Source: Sinonovacula constricta
Taxonomy: Eukaryota; Mollusca; Bivalvia; Cardiida; Solecurtidae
DNA length: 64,000 nt
NCBI GenBank assembly: GCA_007844125.1
Contig: CM017572.1
Span: 37,568,736 to 37,632,735 of the forward strand
Direction: 5' to 3'
Within the stretch, counting starts at the first letter, position 1. Every line of letters begins with the position of its first letter. Positions 38,401-45,130 of this stretch are shown piece after piece. The position numbers and the translations under genes are program-made. The notes below the pieces were generated by a model. That model did not search any database, was not told the DNA's origin, and saw only the letters and a list, made by a program, of their open reading frames with translations.

Positions 38401-39935
38401 GATATTTGTCAAGGGTATTCTTCTTATCCAACATTATTTATGTCAGTAAGAATTGTACAGTATTTTTTACTAAATGCATTATTTTATATTAAATCTGTTA
38501 ATTGGCTATTCTTTGTCAGATTAACCCAGATTTCCTTACATTTGCCAAGTTTGGTTTCATATGGTCTCTGTAAATAAGATATAAGCATAGTAGAAAACAG
38601 TTTTGTACTAGTTAACCAGGACACACCTTGAACCGCTGGTATGTCTGCATTACAGATAGTTGTAGACTGGCTGTTGACACGGGTACTGGTGGTGAGCTGG
38701 GTGTACTGCGGTATTGGTATAATGCAGACCAGGCACGCTGTGAACAGTTTCAGTATCGAGGACAGGGAGGTAACTCTAACAACTTCCTGAGTGAGGAGAG
38801 CTGCCTGGAGACGTGTCTGGGCATCACTAGAGATGGTTAGTCCAGTCTTACACATTTTTTTTATACAAATGGCCCTCTGGCTTGTCAGTACTGGTTATGC
38901 AATAATAAAATATGCAAATATTTGAACAAGTCCTGTCTTACACATTTTTTATACAAATGGCCCTCTGGCTTGTCAGTACTGGTTATGCAATAATAAAATA
39001 TGCAAATATTTGAACAAGTCCTGTCTTACACATTTATTATACAAATGGCCCTCTGGCTTGTCAGTACTGGTTATGCAATAATAAAATATGCAAATATTTG
39101 AACAAGTCCTGTCTTACACATTTATTATACAAATGGCTCTCTGGCTTGTCAGTACTGGTTATGCAATAATAAAATATGCAAATATTTGAACAAGTCCTGT
39201 CTTACACATTTATTATACAAATGGCTCTCTGGCTTGTCAGTACTGGTTATGCAATAATAAAATATGCAAATATTTGAACAAGTCCTGTCTTACACATTTA
39301 TTATACAAATGGCCCTCTGGCTTGTCAGTACTGGTTATGCAATAATAAAATATGCAAATATTTGAACAAGTCCTGTCTTACACATTTATTATACAAATGG
39401 CTCTCTGGCCTGTCTGTACATTTTTTGTACTAGTTATACAACAATAAATTATGCAAATATTTTATCATGTCCTGTTTTATTGTACTCATTTATTATACAA
39501 ATGACTCTATGACCTGTCTGTCCAGCTTATACAATAATAAAATATGCAAATATTTGATCAAGTCCTGTTTTACACTGTTATGTTAACTATTCCATATAAA
39601 TTCTATGTACGGGTATTTAAAATTGAGTTATTAACAGATGTTAGTTTTCTTCGTCAGGTTTCAAGTCATCTAACCTGCCATCCCCTGGTGTTATAGCTGC
39701 TATAGTGATTACCATCATCGTAGTTCTTTGTGCTGTGATTGGATATTTCGTGTATCGCCGATCCAGAACATATTCACCTGGTCGACCGTTCTGGACTGTG
39801 GAACTAAAGGATGATCATGAGGGGGTGAATTTCAGTGCCTTGCCAGAGGACGAATTAGAGCGACAAAGACAGGAGTACGAGAGGTCACACAAATCAAGTT
39901 CTCAGCCATACTCACGCCTGTCGGAAGAAACATAA
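15811..39935 (+). CDS. Kunitz/FN3/laminin-EGF type I membrane protein, nine exons
   Basis: Assembled exons are 15811-15877, 27697-27879, 31641-32210, 33213-33383, 35031-35240, 35922-36083, 37765-37869, 38656-38835 and 39658-39935. All eight introns are phase 1 and all junctions stay in frame, giving 641 residues. The predicted order is: signal peptide (1-22); Kunitz domain (29-82); FN3 domain (about 91-325) with a Ser/Thr/Asn-rich insert between its first and later strands; three laminin-EGF modules (about 333-487); a Kunitz-like domain (492-543) lacking the Cys14-Cys38 pair; a TM helix (about 561-583); and a 58-residue tail. The uniform phase is typical of shuffled extracellular modules. I do not recognise a named orthologue with this order. 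A role in cell-surface adhesion or protease control is inference from the domains. Confidence 0.82.
15878..16146. other. Start of intron 1
   Basis: Unique AT-rich intronic sequence up to the SINE/MITE complex. The end of this stretch (AGTGTAGTGGCAGTG) is the beginning of the disrupted SINE. Confidence 0.5.
16158..16802. mobile_element. MITE with subterminal GGCC repeats and 11-bp target duplication
   Basis: The left arm starts TACTGGTCCAAAAAGGCCGC and the right arm, inverted, starts GGTTGGTTACCAGAAAGCCC. Both arms hold several copies of a CAAACC/AAAGGCCG sub-repeat. The direct repeat TGGTGAAGGGG flanks the element exactly (16147-16157 and 16803-16813), consistent with the 9-11 bp duplications of Mutator-like elements. 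There is no coding content. Removing the element rejoins a tRNA-SINE sequence across the target site, confirming the insertion. Confidence 0.8.
16814..16925 (+). mobile_element. tRNA-derived SINE unit (left unit of a dimer)
   Basis: A tRNA-like head (box A region TTGGCTTGGTGGAGC, box B GGTTTGATCCC) runs into ACATCGGGCAC, a T-rich stretch and CTTTACTGGTGTCAG. With the segment left of 16147 it forms one unit, AGTGTAGTG...GGGGCC...CATCGGGCAC. The same order recurs at 19165-19315, so two related SINE units lay in tandem before the insertions. Confidence 0.65.
16934..17065 (+). repeat. Left terminal inverted repeat of the MULE-like element
   Basis: It contains five AATCCGGCC repeats and one AAACCGGCC. 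It matches the inverted right arm 18993-19101 apart from an extra roughly 20-bp sub-repeat here. Repeated subterminal motifs are a common form of transposase binding array. Confidence 0.85.
17602..17609 (+). promoter_or_regulatory. TATA box of the element-encoded gene
   Basis: The sequence is TATATAAG. Transcription would be expected to start near 17630-17634. That is just after an upstream in-frame ATG at 17626 and before the ATG at 17644, which favours 17644 as the start codon. Confidence 0.55.
17644..18527 (+). CDS. Mini-protein of a MULE-like element: zinc-finger N-terminus fused to transposase C-terminus
   Basis: Exons 17644-17746, 18116-18302 and 18419-18527 join in frame (introns phase 1 and phase 2), giving 132 residues ending TAA. 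Residues 1-35 hold a PHD/RING-like ligand series C5xxC8, C21xxC24, H29xxC32 (CVHC, CDSC, HRAC). The final Cys pair of a PHD finger is missing. Exon 2 begins WHRRLN and continues PFYTLLTLLHNEA, then RKEYRRMQGQIFAAWD, resembling the segment after the DDE core in invertebrate MULE transposases. Exon 3 is LLKKVSCMYRPALLRVAP. Splice sites (CAG|GTAAAT, TTTCAG, TAG|GTTAGT, TTTCAG), TATA box and AATAAA are all present. It could act as a DNA-binding regulator or be inert. Confidence 0.7.
17939..17966. repeat. (GA)n simple repeat
   Basis: A short GAGA-rich run in the first intron of the element-encoded gene, followed by an ATT-rich patch to about 18010. Confidence 0.85.
18646..18651 (+). terminator. 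Poly(A) signal AATAAA
   Basis: Canonical hexamer 119 bp after the stop of the element-encoded gene, inside the element, so the transcription unit is self-contained. Confidence 0.6.
18722..18850. repeat. AAT-rich low-complexity tract
   Basis: ATAATAATA and AAATAAATA runs within the MULE-like element, close to its right arm. Confidence 0.85.
18993..19101 (-). repeat. Right terminal inverted repeat of the MULE-like element
   Basis: The inverse of the left arm: TGTGGCCGGTTTGACCG, then several GTGGCCGGATTGACTT repeats, ending GTAACCC directly before the target duplication ACGGAAGC. Confidence 0.85.
19110..19318 (+). mobile_element. tRNA-derived SINE (right unit of the dimer)
   Basis: GAGTGTAGTGCTATTGTGG leads into a tRNA-like head with TAAGCTCAGTAGGTTGAGC (box A) and GGTTTGATCCCC (box B), then ACATCGGGCACAC and a T-rich tail CCCTTTATATACAC. 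Order and wording match the disrupted unit at 16135-16925. The cloverleaf ends are mismatched, so this is not a functional tRNA gene. Confidence 0.7.
19319..19735 (+). mobile_element. hAT-like MITE copy
   Basis: It shares its full length with 30815-31222 (+) and with 50483-50897 and 61035-61455 (-). The termini in the family read CTGGAAAA near one end and GGGCTGGAAAAATATGGTAG inverted at the other. The internal phrases ACTAGTCCNGGACTGGTAACCTGGACAAAAA, GTACCGCCTTTA and AAAACTGCATTTTGACTTG are conserved. No coding capacity. The hAT label rests only on the end sequence style. Confidence 0.65.
19736..20074. other. Intron 1 interval, nothing recognised
   Basis: AT-rich intronic sequence between two repeats. 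No conserved feature was identified. Confidence 0.5.
20075..20292 (-). mobile_element. tRNA-derived SINE
   Basis: The minus strand starts GGGGTGCCCATGGCCGAGTGG (box A TGGCCGAGTGG, tRNA-Leu/Ser-like) and has box B GGTTCGAGTCC. The body includes GAGAGGTTTTCCAGCTAACC and CACTGGTGGTTCTATCC. A fragment with the same body lies at 36325-36400. Confidence 0.75.
20504..20986 (-). mobile_element. CRE-family MITE copy
   Basis: The ends TTTAAAGGTGATATCTGACG and, inverted, TTTAAAGGTGGTGTACAACA form terminal inverted repeats. The internal core matches copies at 34567 and 41529 in reverse orientation (GACATCAATAAACAGCATTTTGCCAGATCTG). Ends near TTAA hint at a TTAA-targeting superfamily. Confidence 0.75.
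21038..21465. repeat. 40-bp minisatellite, about 10.5 units
   Basis: The unit is ACTACCAATACATTGTGTAC followed by CACTTGGGTGGTCGAAATGT, with CGAAAGG and CAAAATG variants. It ends abruptly at the tRNA-like head of a SINE. Two more degenerate units reappear at 21740-21800 on the far side of the SINE, so the SINE was inserted into the array. Confidence 0.93.
21466..21740 (+). mobile_element. tRNA-derived SINE inside the 40-bp array
   Basis: The head has box A TAGCTCAGCTGGTAGAGC and box B GGTTCAAACC, followed by AAGTTGATAGTAGTGGCTTCC, CAGCCGGGTTCAG and CAGTATCAGCAAAAATG. The same body lacking the tRNA head occurs at 32840-33045. The first seven bases of the acceptor stem do not pair with the 3' CCAGGTC, so it is not a working tRNA gene. 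Confidence 0.78.
22020..27427. repeat. 33-bp minisatellite array, about 164 units
   Basis: The unit reads GGGTCCATCAGTCATGGGCC followed by ATTCCTTATGTCT. The left third favours TTTCATATG and the right part TTCCTTATG, so the array has regional sub-families. Higher-order blocks are marked by TTGGCTATTGCTTAGGTCTGG near 24595, 24958, 25858 and 26622, and by a 3-bp insertion ATCAGCAGTCATAGG near 24716, 25081, 25415, 25615, 26079 and 26842. Since 33 is a multiple of 3, long stop-free frames of 11-residue period appear in several frames and are not genes. It fills the downstream end of intron 1, stopping about 270 bp before exon 2. Confidence 0.96.
27697..27879 (+). CDS. Exon 2: Kunitz (BPTI) domain
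   Basis: The acceptor is CTGTTTCAG and the donor GGAG|GTAGGT; phase 1 at both ends. Residues 23-83. The cysteine spacing is C29-x11-C41-x15-C57-x7-C65-x12-C78-x3-C82, the Kunitz pattern with three extra residues in the first loop. YYDPVAKEC and SSEEECYKHC match the family core. The P1-equivalent residue after the second Cys is Lys (CKHVYF), which in the family suits trypsin-like targets. The usual Gly before Cys14 and Gly-Gly before Cys38 are replaced (SDC, FSEC), so inhibitory activity is uncertain. Confidence 0.88.
27880..30725. repeat. About 40-bp G-rich minisatellite filling intron 2 from its donor
   Basis: The unit reads GGGGTACCATCCACAGACAG followed by TCCACAGTGGGGGGCATGAT. Roughly 70 units, with GGTACC and GGACC variants and G-run length changes up to 11 or more. 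The first unit contains the splice donor of exon 2 itself (GGAG|GTAGGTACCATCC). The plus strand has two G-runs of four or more per unit. Long Pro/Cys/Trp-rich reading frames on the minus strand are periodic by-products. Confidence 0.95.
30815..31222 (+). mobile_element. hAT-like MITE copy
   Basis: Left end GACTGGAAAATTCTTCTTTT and, inverted, right end CAGGGCTGGAAAAATATGGT. It is collinear with the copy at 19319 in the same orientation. Short GCAAA direct matches flank it, too short to be sure of a target duplication. Confidence 0.68.
31310..31615 (+). mobile_element. tRNA-derived SINE, normal orientation
   Basis: A truncated head with box B GGTTCGATCCCGG is followed by the body (GGTATAGCTCCCTTGCTAAT, GGTAGTTCCAGACTGG, CAGGATAATGTGACTGG, CATGCTATACATG) and a 3' end TTTGTGGGACGATTTACC then AATAAATGAACAAAC. 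It is the same family as the minus-strand copies at 52961 and 63485. It ends 25 bp before the acceptor of exon 3. Confidence 0.75.
31641..32210 (+). CDS. Exon 3: first half of FN3 domain plus Ser/Thr-rich insert
   Basis: Acceptor TGTATTCCAG, donor CAGG|GTAAGTG, phase 1 at both ends, 190 codons (residues 84-273). The start reads HPPQNVTLAYIKDTMVYVYW-YPP, the A and B strands and conserved Trp of an FN3 fold. About 120 residues rich in Ser, Thr, Lys, Asn and Ala follow, with several N-glycosylation sequons (NET, NQT, NFT, NKS), like a mucin-type linker. The exon ends LTHYIVSYKFGQ, the C strand. The remainder of the fold is in exon 4. The insert therefore lies inside the domain, between strands B and C. 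Confidence 0.82.
32465..32790 (+). mobile_element. Fragment of the CRE-family MITE
   Basis: Matches the core of 34567-35002 in the same orientation (GCAAAATGCTGTTTATTGATGTCC, CATGTGACTAC, TTGACATCATCG) but lacks clear terminal repeats. The CRE position is degraded to TGACATCA. Confidence 0.65.
32840..33045 (+). mobile_element. SINE body without its tRNA head
   Basis: Shares AAGTTGTTAGTAGTGGCTTCC, CCAGCCGGGTTCAG and CAGTATCAGCAAAAATG with the SINE at 21466. It is 5'-truncated at the position where the head would join. Confidence 0.7.
33213..33383 (+). CDS. Exon 4: second half of FN3 domain
   Basis: Acceptor CATGTTTCAG, donor GCAG|GTACAC, phase 1 at both ends, 57 codons (residues 274-330). 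It contains VTDLQPGTHYYLTVYAVYIT, the classic E-F segment of FN3 (LxPGTxYxxxVxA), and ends in SFITSSSSSQ before the laminin-EGF modules. Sequons NIT and NTS are present. Confidence 0.86.
33384..34566. other. Intron 4, mostly unique
   Basis: AT-rich intronic sequence. The short reading frame at 33420-33737 has no recognisable domain and continues through the intron without splice support. Confidence 0.55.
34567..35002 (+). mobile_element. CRE-family MITE adjoining exon 5
   Basis: Left end TTAAAGCTGGTATACGACAG and, inverted, right end TTAAAGGTGGTATCCAACAG: clear terminal inverted repeats bounded by TTAA/TTTAA. The right end lies only about 28 bp from the exon 5 acceptor, so the element probably supplies that intron's branch region. 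Confidence 0.82.
35031..35240 (+). CDS. Exon 5: laminin-EGF module 1
   Basis: Acceptor CCTTACAG, donor TTTG|GTGAGT, phase 1 at both ends, 70 codons (residues 331-400). It reads ENCYCDRFGTVGGQRRC, then CPCKKGYEGLFCEVCQHKYY, then PCHECPCSLNHSSGLC. The CxC, CxCKxGYxGxxCExC and CxxCxC pattern is that of laminin-type EGF modules. The last cysteines open the second module, completed in exon 6. Confidence 0.88.
35337..35416. repeat. (TA)n microsatellite
   Basis: About 40 TA dinucleotides in intron 5. A partial echo of the adjacent sequence (TATACTTATAAACAGAGACTG) is duplicated at 35435 and 35530. Confidence 0.97.
35922..36083 (+). CDS. Exon 6: laminin-EGF module 2
   Basis: Acceptor TTCTTTTTTAG, donor ACAG|GTAAAC, phase 1 at both ends, 54 codons (residues 401-454). 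It reads YLHCTQCKEGYAGNLCHRCA, then NGYHRNSIKMQCEKCRGCSN. The module spans the exon 5/6 junction. The final part, GLICDPFTG, begins the third module. Confidence 0.88.
36084..37764. other. Intron 6 with a SINE fragment
   Basis: Mostly unique. Positions 36325-36400 resemble the SINE body at 20130-20220 (GGTAGAACCACTGGTGCACTGCAGGT-like, minus orientation). A 22-bp GGTGAAATGTATCTAACACCAA repeat occurs two to three times at 36483-36543. The reading frame at 37403-37678 has no laminin-EGF cysteine pattern and no splice-compatible ends, so I do not call it an exon. Confidence 0.55.
37765..37869 (+). CDS. Exon 7: laminin-EGF module 3
   Basis: Acceptor TATTCTCAG, donor CAAG|GTGAGA, phase 1 at both ends, 35 codons (residues 455-489). 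It reads GYCLQCVNSTGTNCETCMEG, then YVGNKSNDVPCLL. The CxxC, NCETC and GYxGN pattern completes the third laminin-EGF module begun at the end of exon 6. NST is a sequon. Confidence 0.87.
37870..38655. other. Intron 7, nothing recognised
   Basis: AT-rich intronic sequence. A diffuse internal similarity (ACTTTNACCAAGTGCT, three times at 38190-38290) suggests an old short tandem repeat. Confidence 0.55.
38656..38835 (+). CDS. Exon 8: Kunitz-like domain lacking the Cys14-Cys38 pair
   Basis: Acceptor GCATTACAG, donor GATG|GTTAGT, phase 1 at both ends, 60 codons (residues 490-549). It reads SCRLAVDTGTGGELGVLRYW, then YNADQARCEQFQYRGQGGNS, then NNFLSEESCLETC. The cysteines match Kunitz Cys5, 30, 51 and 55 (C492, C518, C539, C543). 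Cys14 is Gly (G502) and Cys38 is Gln (Q526), both losses at exactly the paired positions. The core YWYN, FQY and NNF residues are kept. The fold is likely retained but the inhibitory loop disulfide is gone, so I infer a structural or binding role. Reading through the donor gives Gly then TAG. Confidence 0.88.
38846..39580. repeat. 88-bp minisatellite in intron 8, about 8 units
   Basis: The unit runs CCTGTCTTACACATTTATTA, then TACAAATGGCCCTCTGGC, TTGTCAGTACTGGTTATGC and AATAATAAAATATGCAAA. Units 1-6 are nearly identical and the last two are diverged. Most units contain AATAAA on the plus strand. The array begins 11 bp after the splice donor of exon 8. Confidence 0.95.
39658..39935 (+). CDS. 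Exon 9: transmembrane helix and cytoplasmic tail
   Basis: Acceptor TTCTTCGTCAG; TAA stop at 39933-39935; residues 550-641. SPGVIAAIVITIIVVLCAVI continues GYFVYRR, a single TM helix with a basic stop-transfer. The tail holds PFWTVELKDDHEGVNFSALP, a charged stretch EDELERQRQEYERS and the end SQPYSRLSEET. It contains tyrosines in EYERS and PYSRL. No recognisable kinase or adaptor domain. Confidence 0.87.
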
Positions 39936-39951
39936 TTCAGCTGTAAACAAA

Positions 39952-39957
39952 AATAAA
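39952..39957 (+). terminator. Poly(A) signal AATAAA
   Basis: Canonical hexamer 17 bp after the stop codon. A second AATAAA lies near 39984. The 3' UTR would be very short. Confidence 0.6.
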
Positions 39958-41528
39958 TTTTAAGATATTTAATTTTTCTTTTAAAATAAATGTTTCAAAC
40001 TTCTTTTGTAAGTCTTGCCAACATTTTGGTTTCTTGGTTTACTTGGAAATATTTTGAATGTAAAATATTTTCTCTTTTTTTTTTTACAAATGTTTCAGAC
40101 TTGTCGCCATCGACTTGTCGTCACTGTTGCATGATGTTGTTTCCCGCCAGTTTTCTTTTCTTACAAACTTACCTCTTGTCTTGTCTGAGTTGTTGTCTTT
40201 CCTTTGTGTCTTGCATATCAAACTGATGGTGCCTCAGATGTTCAAAATCCCAGATTGTTGATTTTAAAAATTATACTACAATTCTTATCATCAAGTGGTG
40301 TTTTTGATAAAAAAATTATCCAGATAATTTATAAGCAGATATAAATGCATCTATGCCTTAATGATAAAATTCAGATTCTAACACTGTCAATATTTTACGT
40401 CTATAAACAAAGAAGCATTCTGCCTTGATAAAATAAACAATACATCACGGCATTAAGCGGAACTATTTTACTGCAGTAGAATAGCCGTTCCTTTTACTTT
40501 CCCTACCCATTTTCGTATGACAGACCAAGCTGACATGTTGTGATAAATTCTATTCGTTAACATTTGCCTAATACTTTACCGCATCTTGGAAAGTAGCAGT
40601 TTAGTTTTACTATTAACATGCATATTAAATTATGATAAAAATTATGCAATTTCGTCGGTTATTGACATTAAAAAAAAATAACCAGGAAGTACGTTGGGTG
40701 AATTAGAACAGCCAAAGGAAACAGCCTAACAACATTGCATAAATTGAAGTTCGCATTTTAGTTTGCATTTGTGTCCCTTTTAATGAAAATTTCTTGTAGA
40801 ACGTGTTAGAATGGAAATAGATTTTATGTTTTCGTGATCTAACGCCCAATATGTCTGGTTTCTTAGGAAATAAGCAATGCTGTAAGCACTCAAAAATATT
40901 AGTAAACAGGACGTACGGAGTACATATAAGACCATTGCTAGTGGTTAGAAATAGGCATACACTGTACGTCGGGTAGCAGTGAAAGGGTTAATTACATACT
41001 TTGGATTTATACATATATAAAATCCCTGATTTTAAATGTAATTTCTCCTTGACATAAATATTTAAGTTGTAGAGGAAGCTTTGTTAAGTTGACTTAAGCT
41101 ATTTATCCACTGTTGTTATTGACATGGTTTTACCATCTCCATATTATGTCCACGCACATAACTTTTATATCTTAATTTTAAATTTTCACATTTTAATATA
41201 ACAAGCTATTTTTAAGTGTTACCATATTACTTAAAACTTAAGTTTGTTCATGTCTATTTTACCACAGCACTGAAGAATGTCGTACATAAATGTATTATAT
41301 ATTTGTTCAGGAAATTGTTGACAGTTCTTTTTTATATAAGGTACATTTATACCCAAGAATTTTATATGTTTTGGGGTTTACAAAATTTTATAAAATGTAA
41401 AGTAAAAAGGTTTATTATAGAAAAGTTTAGACCAATTGGTAAAAAATTGTACAATATAGTGAAAAGACGTACATACAAAATAATGTCTTTAGTTGAACAA
41501 AGGTATTTAGTTTTCTTTTAGTAAATAC
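39958..41528. other. Intergenic interval
   Basis: AT-rich sequence downstream of the gene. No domain-bearing reading frame or element end was recognised. Confidence 0.5.
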
Positions 41529-42012
41529 TTAAGGGTGGTATCCGACAGTTTGGACCAAATTTTCTTCTCGCAAATAACTAAATAATTCATTGTTACATGA
41601 AAAGGTCCTGCAATATGCCGATAGTTGATGCCCTAGCTCTGTGAACAATCATGAAAAATTCCCACTCGCATTGCAAACAGGTATTTCCTGTCTGAGTCAC
41701 CCTGCAGTGATAGCTATTTTTAAACTAAGGAAACCATGTGACAACTTACTTTTAAGATCATGTTCTACCGCATCTGGGTAATCCGCTCTGACGTCAATAT
41801 CTATTTTTTTGCAGACACCACTATCCTGCTTTTTATAGATCTAAAAAAAAATAATAATGTGATTTTTTTTTTTTTTCGATTAATACTGTCTTACAAATAG
41901 TTAGTGTTAAAAAATCTTCCTAACTTAAAGTATGAGAGTATGCAGAAAATATGCTCAAATTCCCCCAAAGCAGTGGTAAGATATAGGCAAACTGTCCGAT
42001 ACAACCTTTAAC
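41529..42012 (+). mobile_element. CRE-family MITE copy
   Basis: Left end TTAAGGGTGGTATCCGACAG and, inverted, right end TTAAAGGTTGTATCGGACAG. The core keeps TGACGTCA at about 41790 and CATGTGACAACTTA. It is the copy with the best-preserved ends together with the CRE. Confidence 0.83.
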
Positions 42013-43199
42013 GTTTCCTCACCCGAGTCTATAAGTTTCTTAATGTTTTAAACAGACATATGGTTTCCTTGAATAGAAAAGCTCAAAGCAATCAATAAAA
42101 AAGTAATGTATATTTAAGAATTTTTTGTACTCAAACATTTATCCTATATGTATGGTTTGAAGGGTACTTTTTATCTATACTTATTAATATATTGTCTATG
42201 TGTGACCGTTATTTGGCGTTTTTGTATACGGTGATACCTGTCCAGTATATGTTGTATGTAAGAATGATATATAAATGTAGATTATTTAGAACTCAAGTCC
42301 CTTGATGACAGCGGGTCTCATTAAGTGTAAACAACATACATGCCGGGCAATCATGGGCCATTTAAGATATCCATGTTTCAAATATATTCAGTGTTTCTTC
42401 GTTTTTACAACAATCAAATTGCAATACTTCAGAATGCAGTTAAATAAATGCATGGGCTGTGACAAATTCTGTATCAGGTCACATTGTTTTGCCTATATAA
42501 TCTCATGCAAAAATGCTGCAAACATTTGAGTGTATTTGGATTATTTTACTAGAATCAATGACAATCACAGTCTATTGAAGCAATCACATACTAAATTAGT
42601 ATGGTTTTCACACCTCAGCACAACAATAGCTACTCCCCATACTCTTGCATTGATTTACAAAATTGCAACAAAATCAACAAATTTGCATTAGTCACTGCTT
42701 TAGTTGTTGTTATATTTACTAAACAAGAAAAGCATTGATTCATTACATCAAAGAGCATACAATTTATGTTTTAAACAATAAAATACATCATTTACCGCAC
42801 AATGTTGATACCATCCTAGGGACGAAATGTGGTTATGATTTTATTAAATCTATGATTTTAGAAATAAATACATGGACCAGTAAAGATGCAGAGTATTGTG
42901 ACTGTAGTTGTTGTTTAAATTAAAGTCTCATGTTGGTCAGAAACTTTGGAAGTCTTTCAGCTGCCAATCTGAGCAACCAATCAGGATGGTTCCCCTGGCT
43001 TTCCTTTGTGGAGGTCAGTACAGTTTACCACAGTTAGGATTGGACAGCCTTATATATCAAAATCATATTTCTTTTATAGGTCACTTTACTTATGTTAGTT
43101 GTATTTAGCATTTATCTTCTCTGATTAGTTGAATTAAAAAGAGTATAAATGTATATATTAGAACCCTATTCAGAGTTATTTCGTACTTTTAGCATATTA
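42013..43199. other. Interval before the segmental duplication
   Basis: AT-rich, only short reading frames, nothing recognised. Confidence 0.5.
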
Positions 43200-43364
43200 A
43201 AATATTACTTGGATTGTTGGATTGTACTTGGATTGTTGGACTTTCAGTATGTTCTTTCAAATTTAATTATTGAGATTTTTTTTATATGTGTACTTAGACA
43301 TACATATTCAAACACACTTTCCTTTTTTTTTCTTGTTTGTATGAAATACATATCACTGTTTAAC

Positions 43365-45130
43365 TTTGACTATGTGTCATTGTAACGTCAGTAACAATAG
43401 CCTTGACTATGTGTCATTGTAACGTCAGTAACAATAGCCTTGACAATGTGTCATTGTTATGTCACAGACAATAGCCTTGGCAATGTGTCATTGTTTGTAA
43501 TGTCACAGACAATAGCCTTGGCAATGTGTCATTGTTTGTAATGTCACAGACAATTGCCTTGACAATGTGTCATTGTGTGTAATGTCACAGACAAGTGCCT
43601 TGGCAATGTGTCATTGTTATGTCACAAACAGTAGCCTTGATAATGTGTCATTGTTATGTCACAAACAATAGACTTGATAGTGTGTCATTGTTATGTCACA
43701 AACAATAGACTTGATAGTGTGTCATTGTTATGTCACAGACAGTAGGATTGATAATTTGTCATTGTTTGTAATGTCACAGACAACAGTCTTGATAATGTTT
43801 CATTGTTTGTTTTTTATGTCACAGACAATAGCCTTGGCAATGTGTCATTGCTTGTAATGTCACAGACAATAGCCTTGGCAATGTGTCATTGTTTGTAATG
43901 TCACAGACAATAGCCTTGGCAATGTGTCATTGTTTGTCATGTCACAGACAATAGCCTTGGCAATGTGTCATTGTCATGTCACAGACAGTAGGATTGATAA
44001 TTTGTCATTGTTTGTAATGTCACAGACAACAGTCTTGATAATGTTTCATTGTTTGTTTTTTATGTCACAGACAATAGCCTTGGTAATGTGTCATTGCTTG
44101 TAATGTCACAGACAATAGCCTTGGCAATGTGTCATTGTTTGTAATGTCACAGACAATAGCATTGGCAATGTGTCATTGTTTGTCATGTCACAGACAATAG
44201 CCTTGGCAATGTGTCATTGTCATGTCACAGACAATAGCCTTGGCAATGTATCATTGTCATGTCACAGACAATAGCCTTGGCAATGTGTCATTGTCATGTC
44301 ACATATAATAGCCTTGGCAATATGTCATTGTCATGTCACAGACAATAGCCTTGGCAATGTGTCATTGTTTGTCATGTCACAGACAATAGCCTTGGCAATG
44401 TGTCATTGTCATGTCACAGACAGTAGGATTGATAATTTGTCATTGTTTGTAATGTCACAGACAACAGTCTTGATAATGTTTCATTGTTTGTTTTTTTATG
44501 TCACAGACAATAGCCTTGGTAATGTGTCATTGCTTGTAATGTCACAGACAATAGCCTTGGCAATGTGTCATTGTTTGTAATGTCACAGACAATAGCCTTG
44601 GCAATGTGTCATTGTTTGTCATGTCACAGACAATAGCCTTGGCAATGTGTCATTGTCATGTCACAGACAATAGCCTTGGCAATGTATCATTGTCATGTCA
44701 CAGACAATAGCCTTGGCAATGTGTCATTGTCATGTCACAGACAATAGCCTTGGCAATGTGTCATTGTCATGCCACAGACAATAGCCTTGGCAATGTGTCA
44801 TTGTCATGTCACATATAATAGCCTTGGCAATATGTCATTGTCATGTCACAGACAATTGCCTTGACAATGTGTCATTGTTATGTCACAGACAATCACCTTG
44901 ATAATATGTCATTGTAATGTCACATACAATTATCTTGATAATGTTTTAATGGTATGTCACAGACAACAGCCTTGGCAATGTGTTATTGCAATGTCACAGA
45001 CAACAGTCTTTACTACAATGTGTCATTGTTTGTGATGTCACAGACAACAGCCTTGATAATGTGTCATTGTTTTTTTATGTCAGACAACAGCCTTGGCAAT
45101 GTGTCATTGTTTGTAATGTCACAGACAATT
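43365..45130. repeat. Array A (unit 1): 37-41-bp minisatellite
   Basis: The unit reads ATGTCACAGACAATAGCCTT followed by GGCAATGTGTCATTGTC, with a TTTGTA insertion variant. Blocks with AGTAGGATTGATAATTTGTC recur near 43740, 43985 and 44425, showing higher-order duplication. ATTGTC and GACAAT flank ATGTCACA in each unit, a small inverted repeat. Confidence 0.94.
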
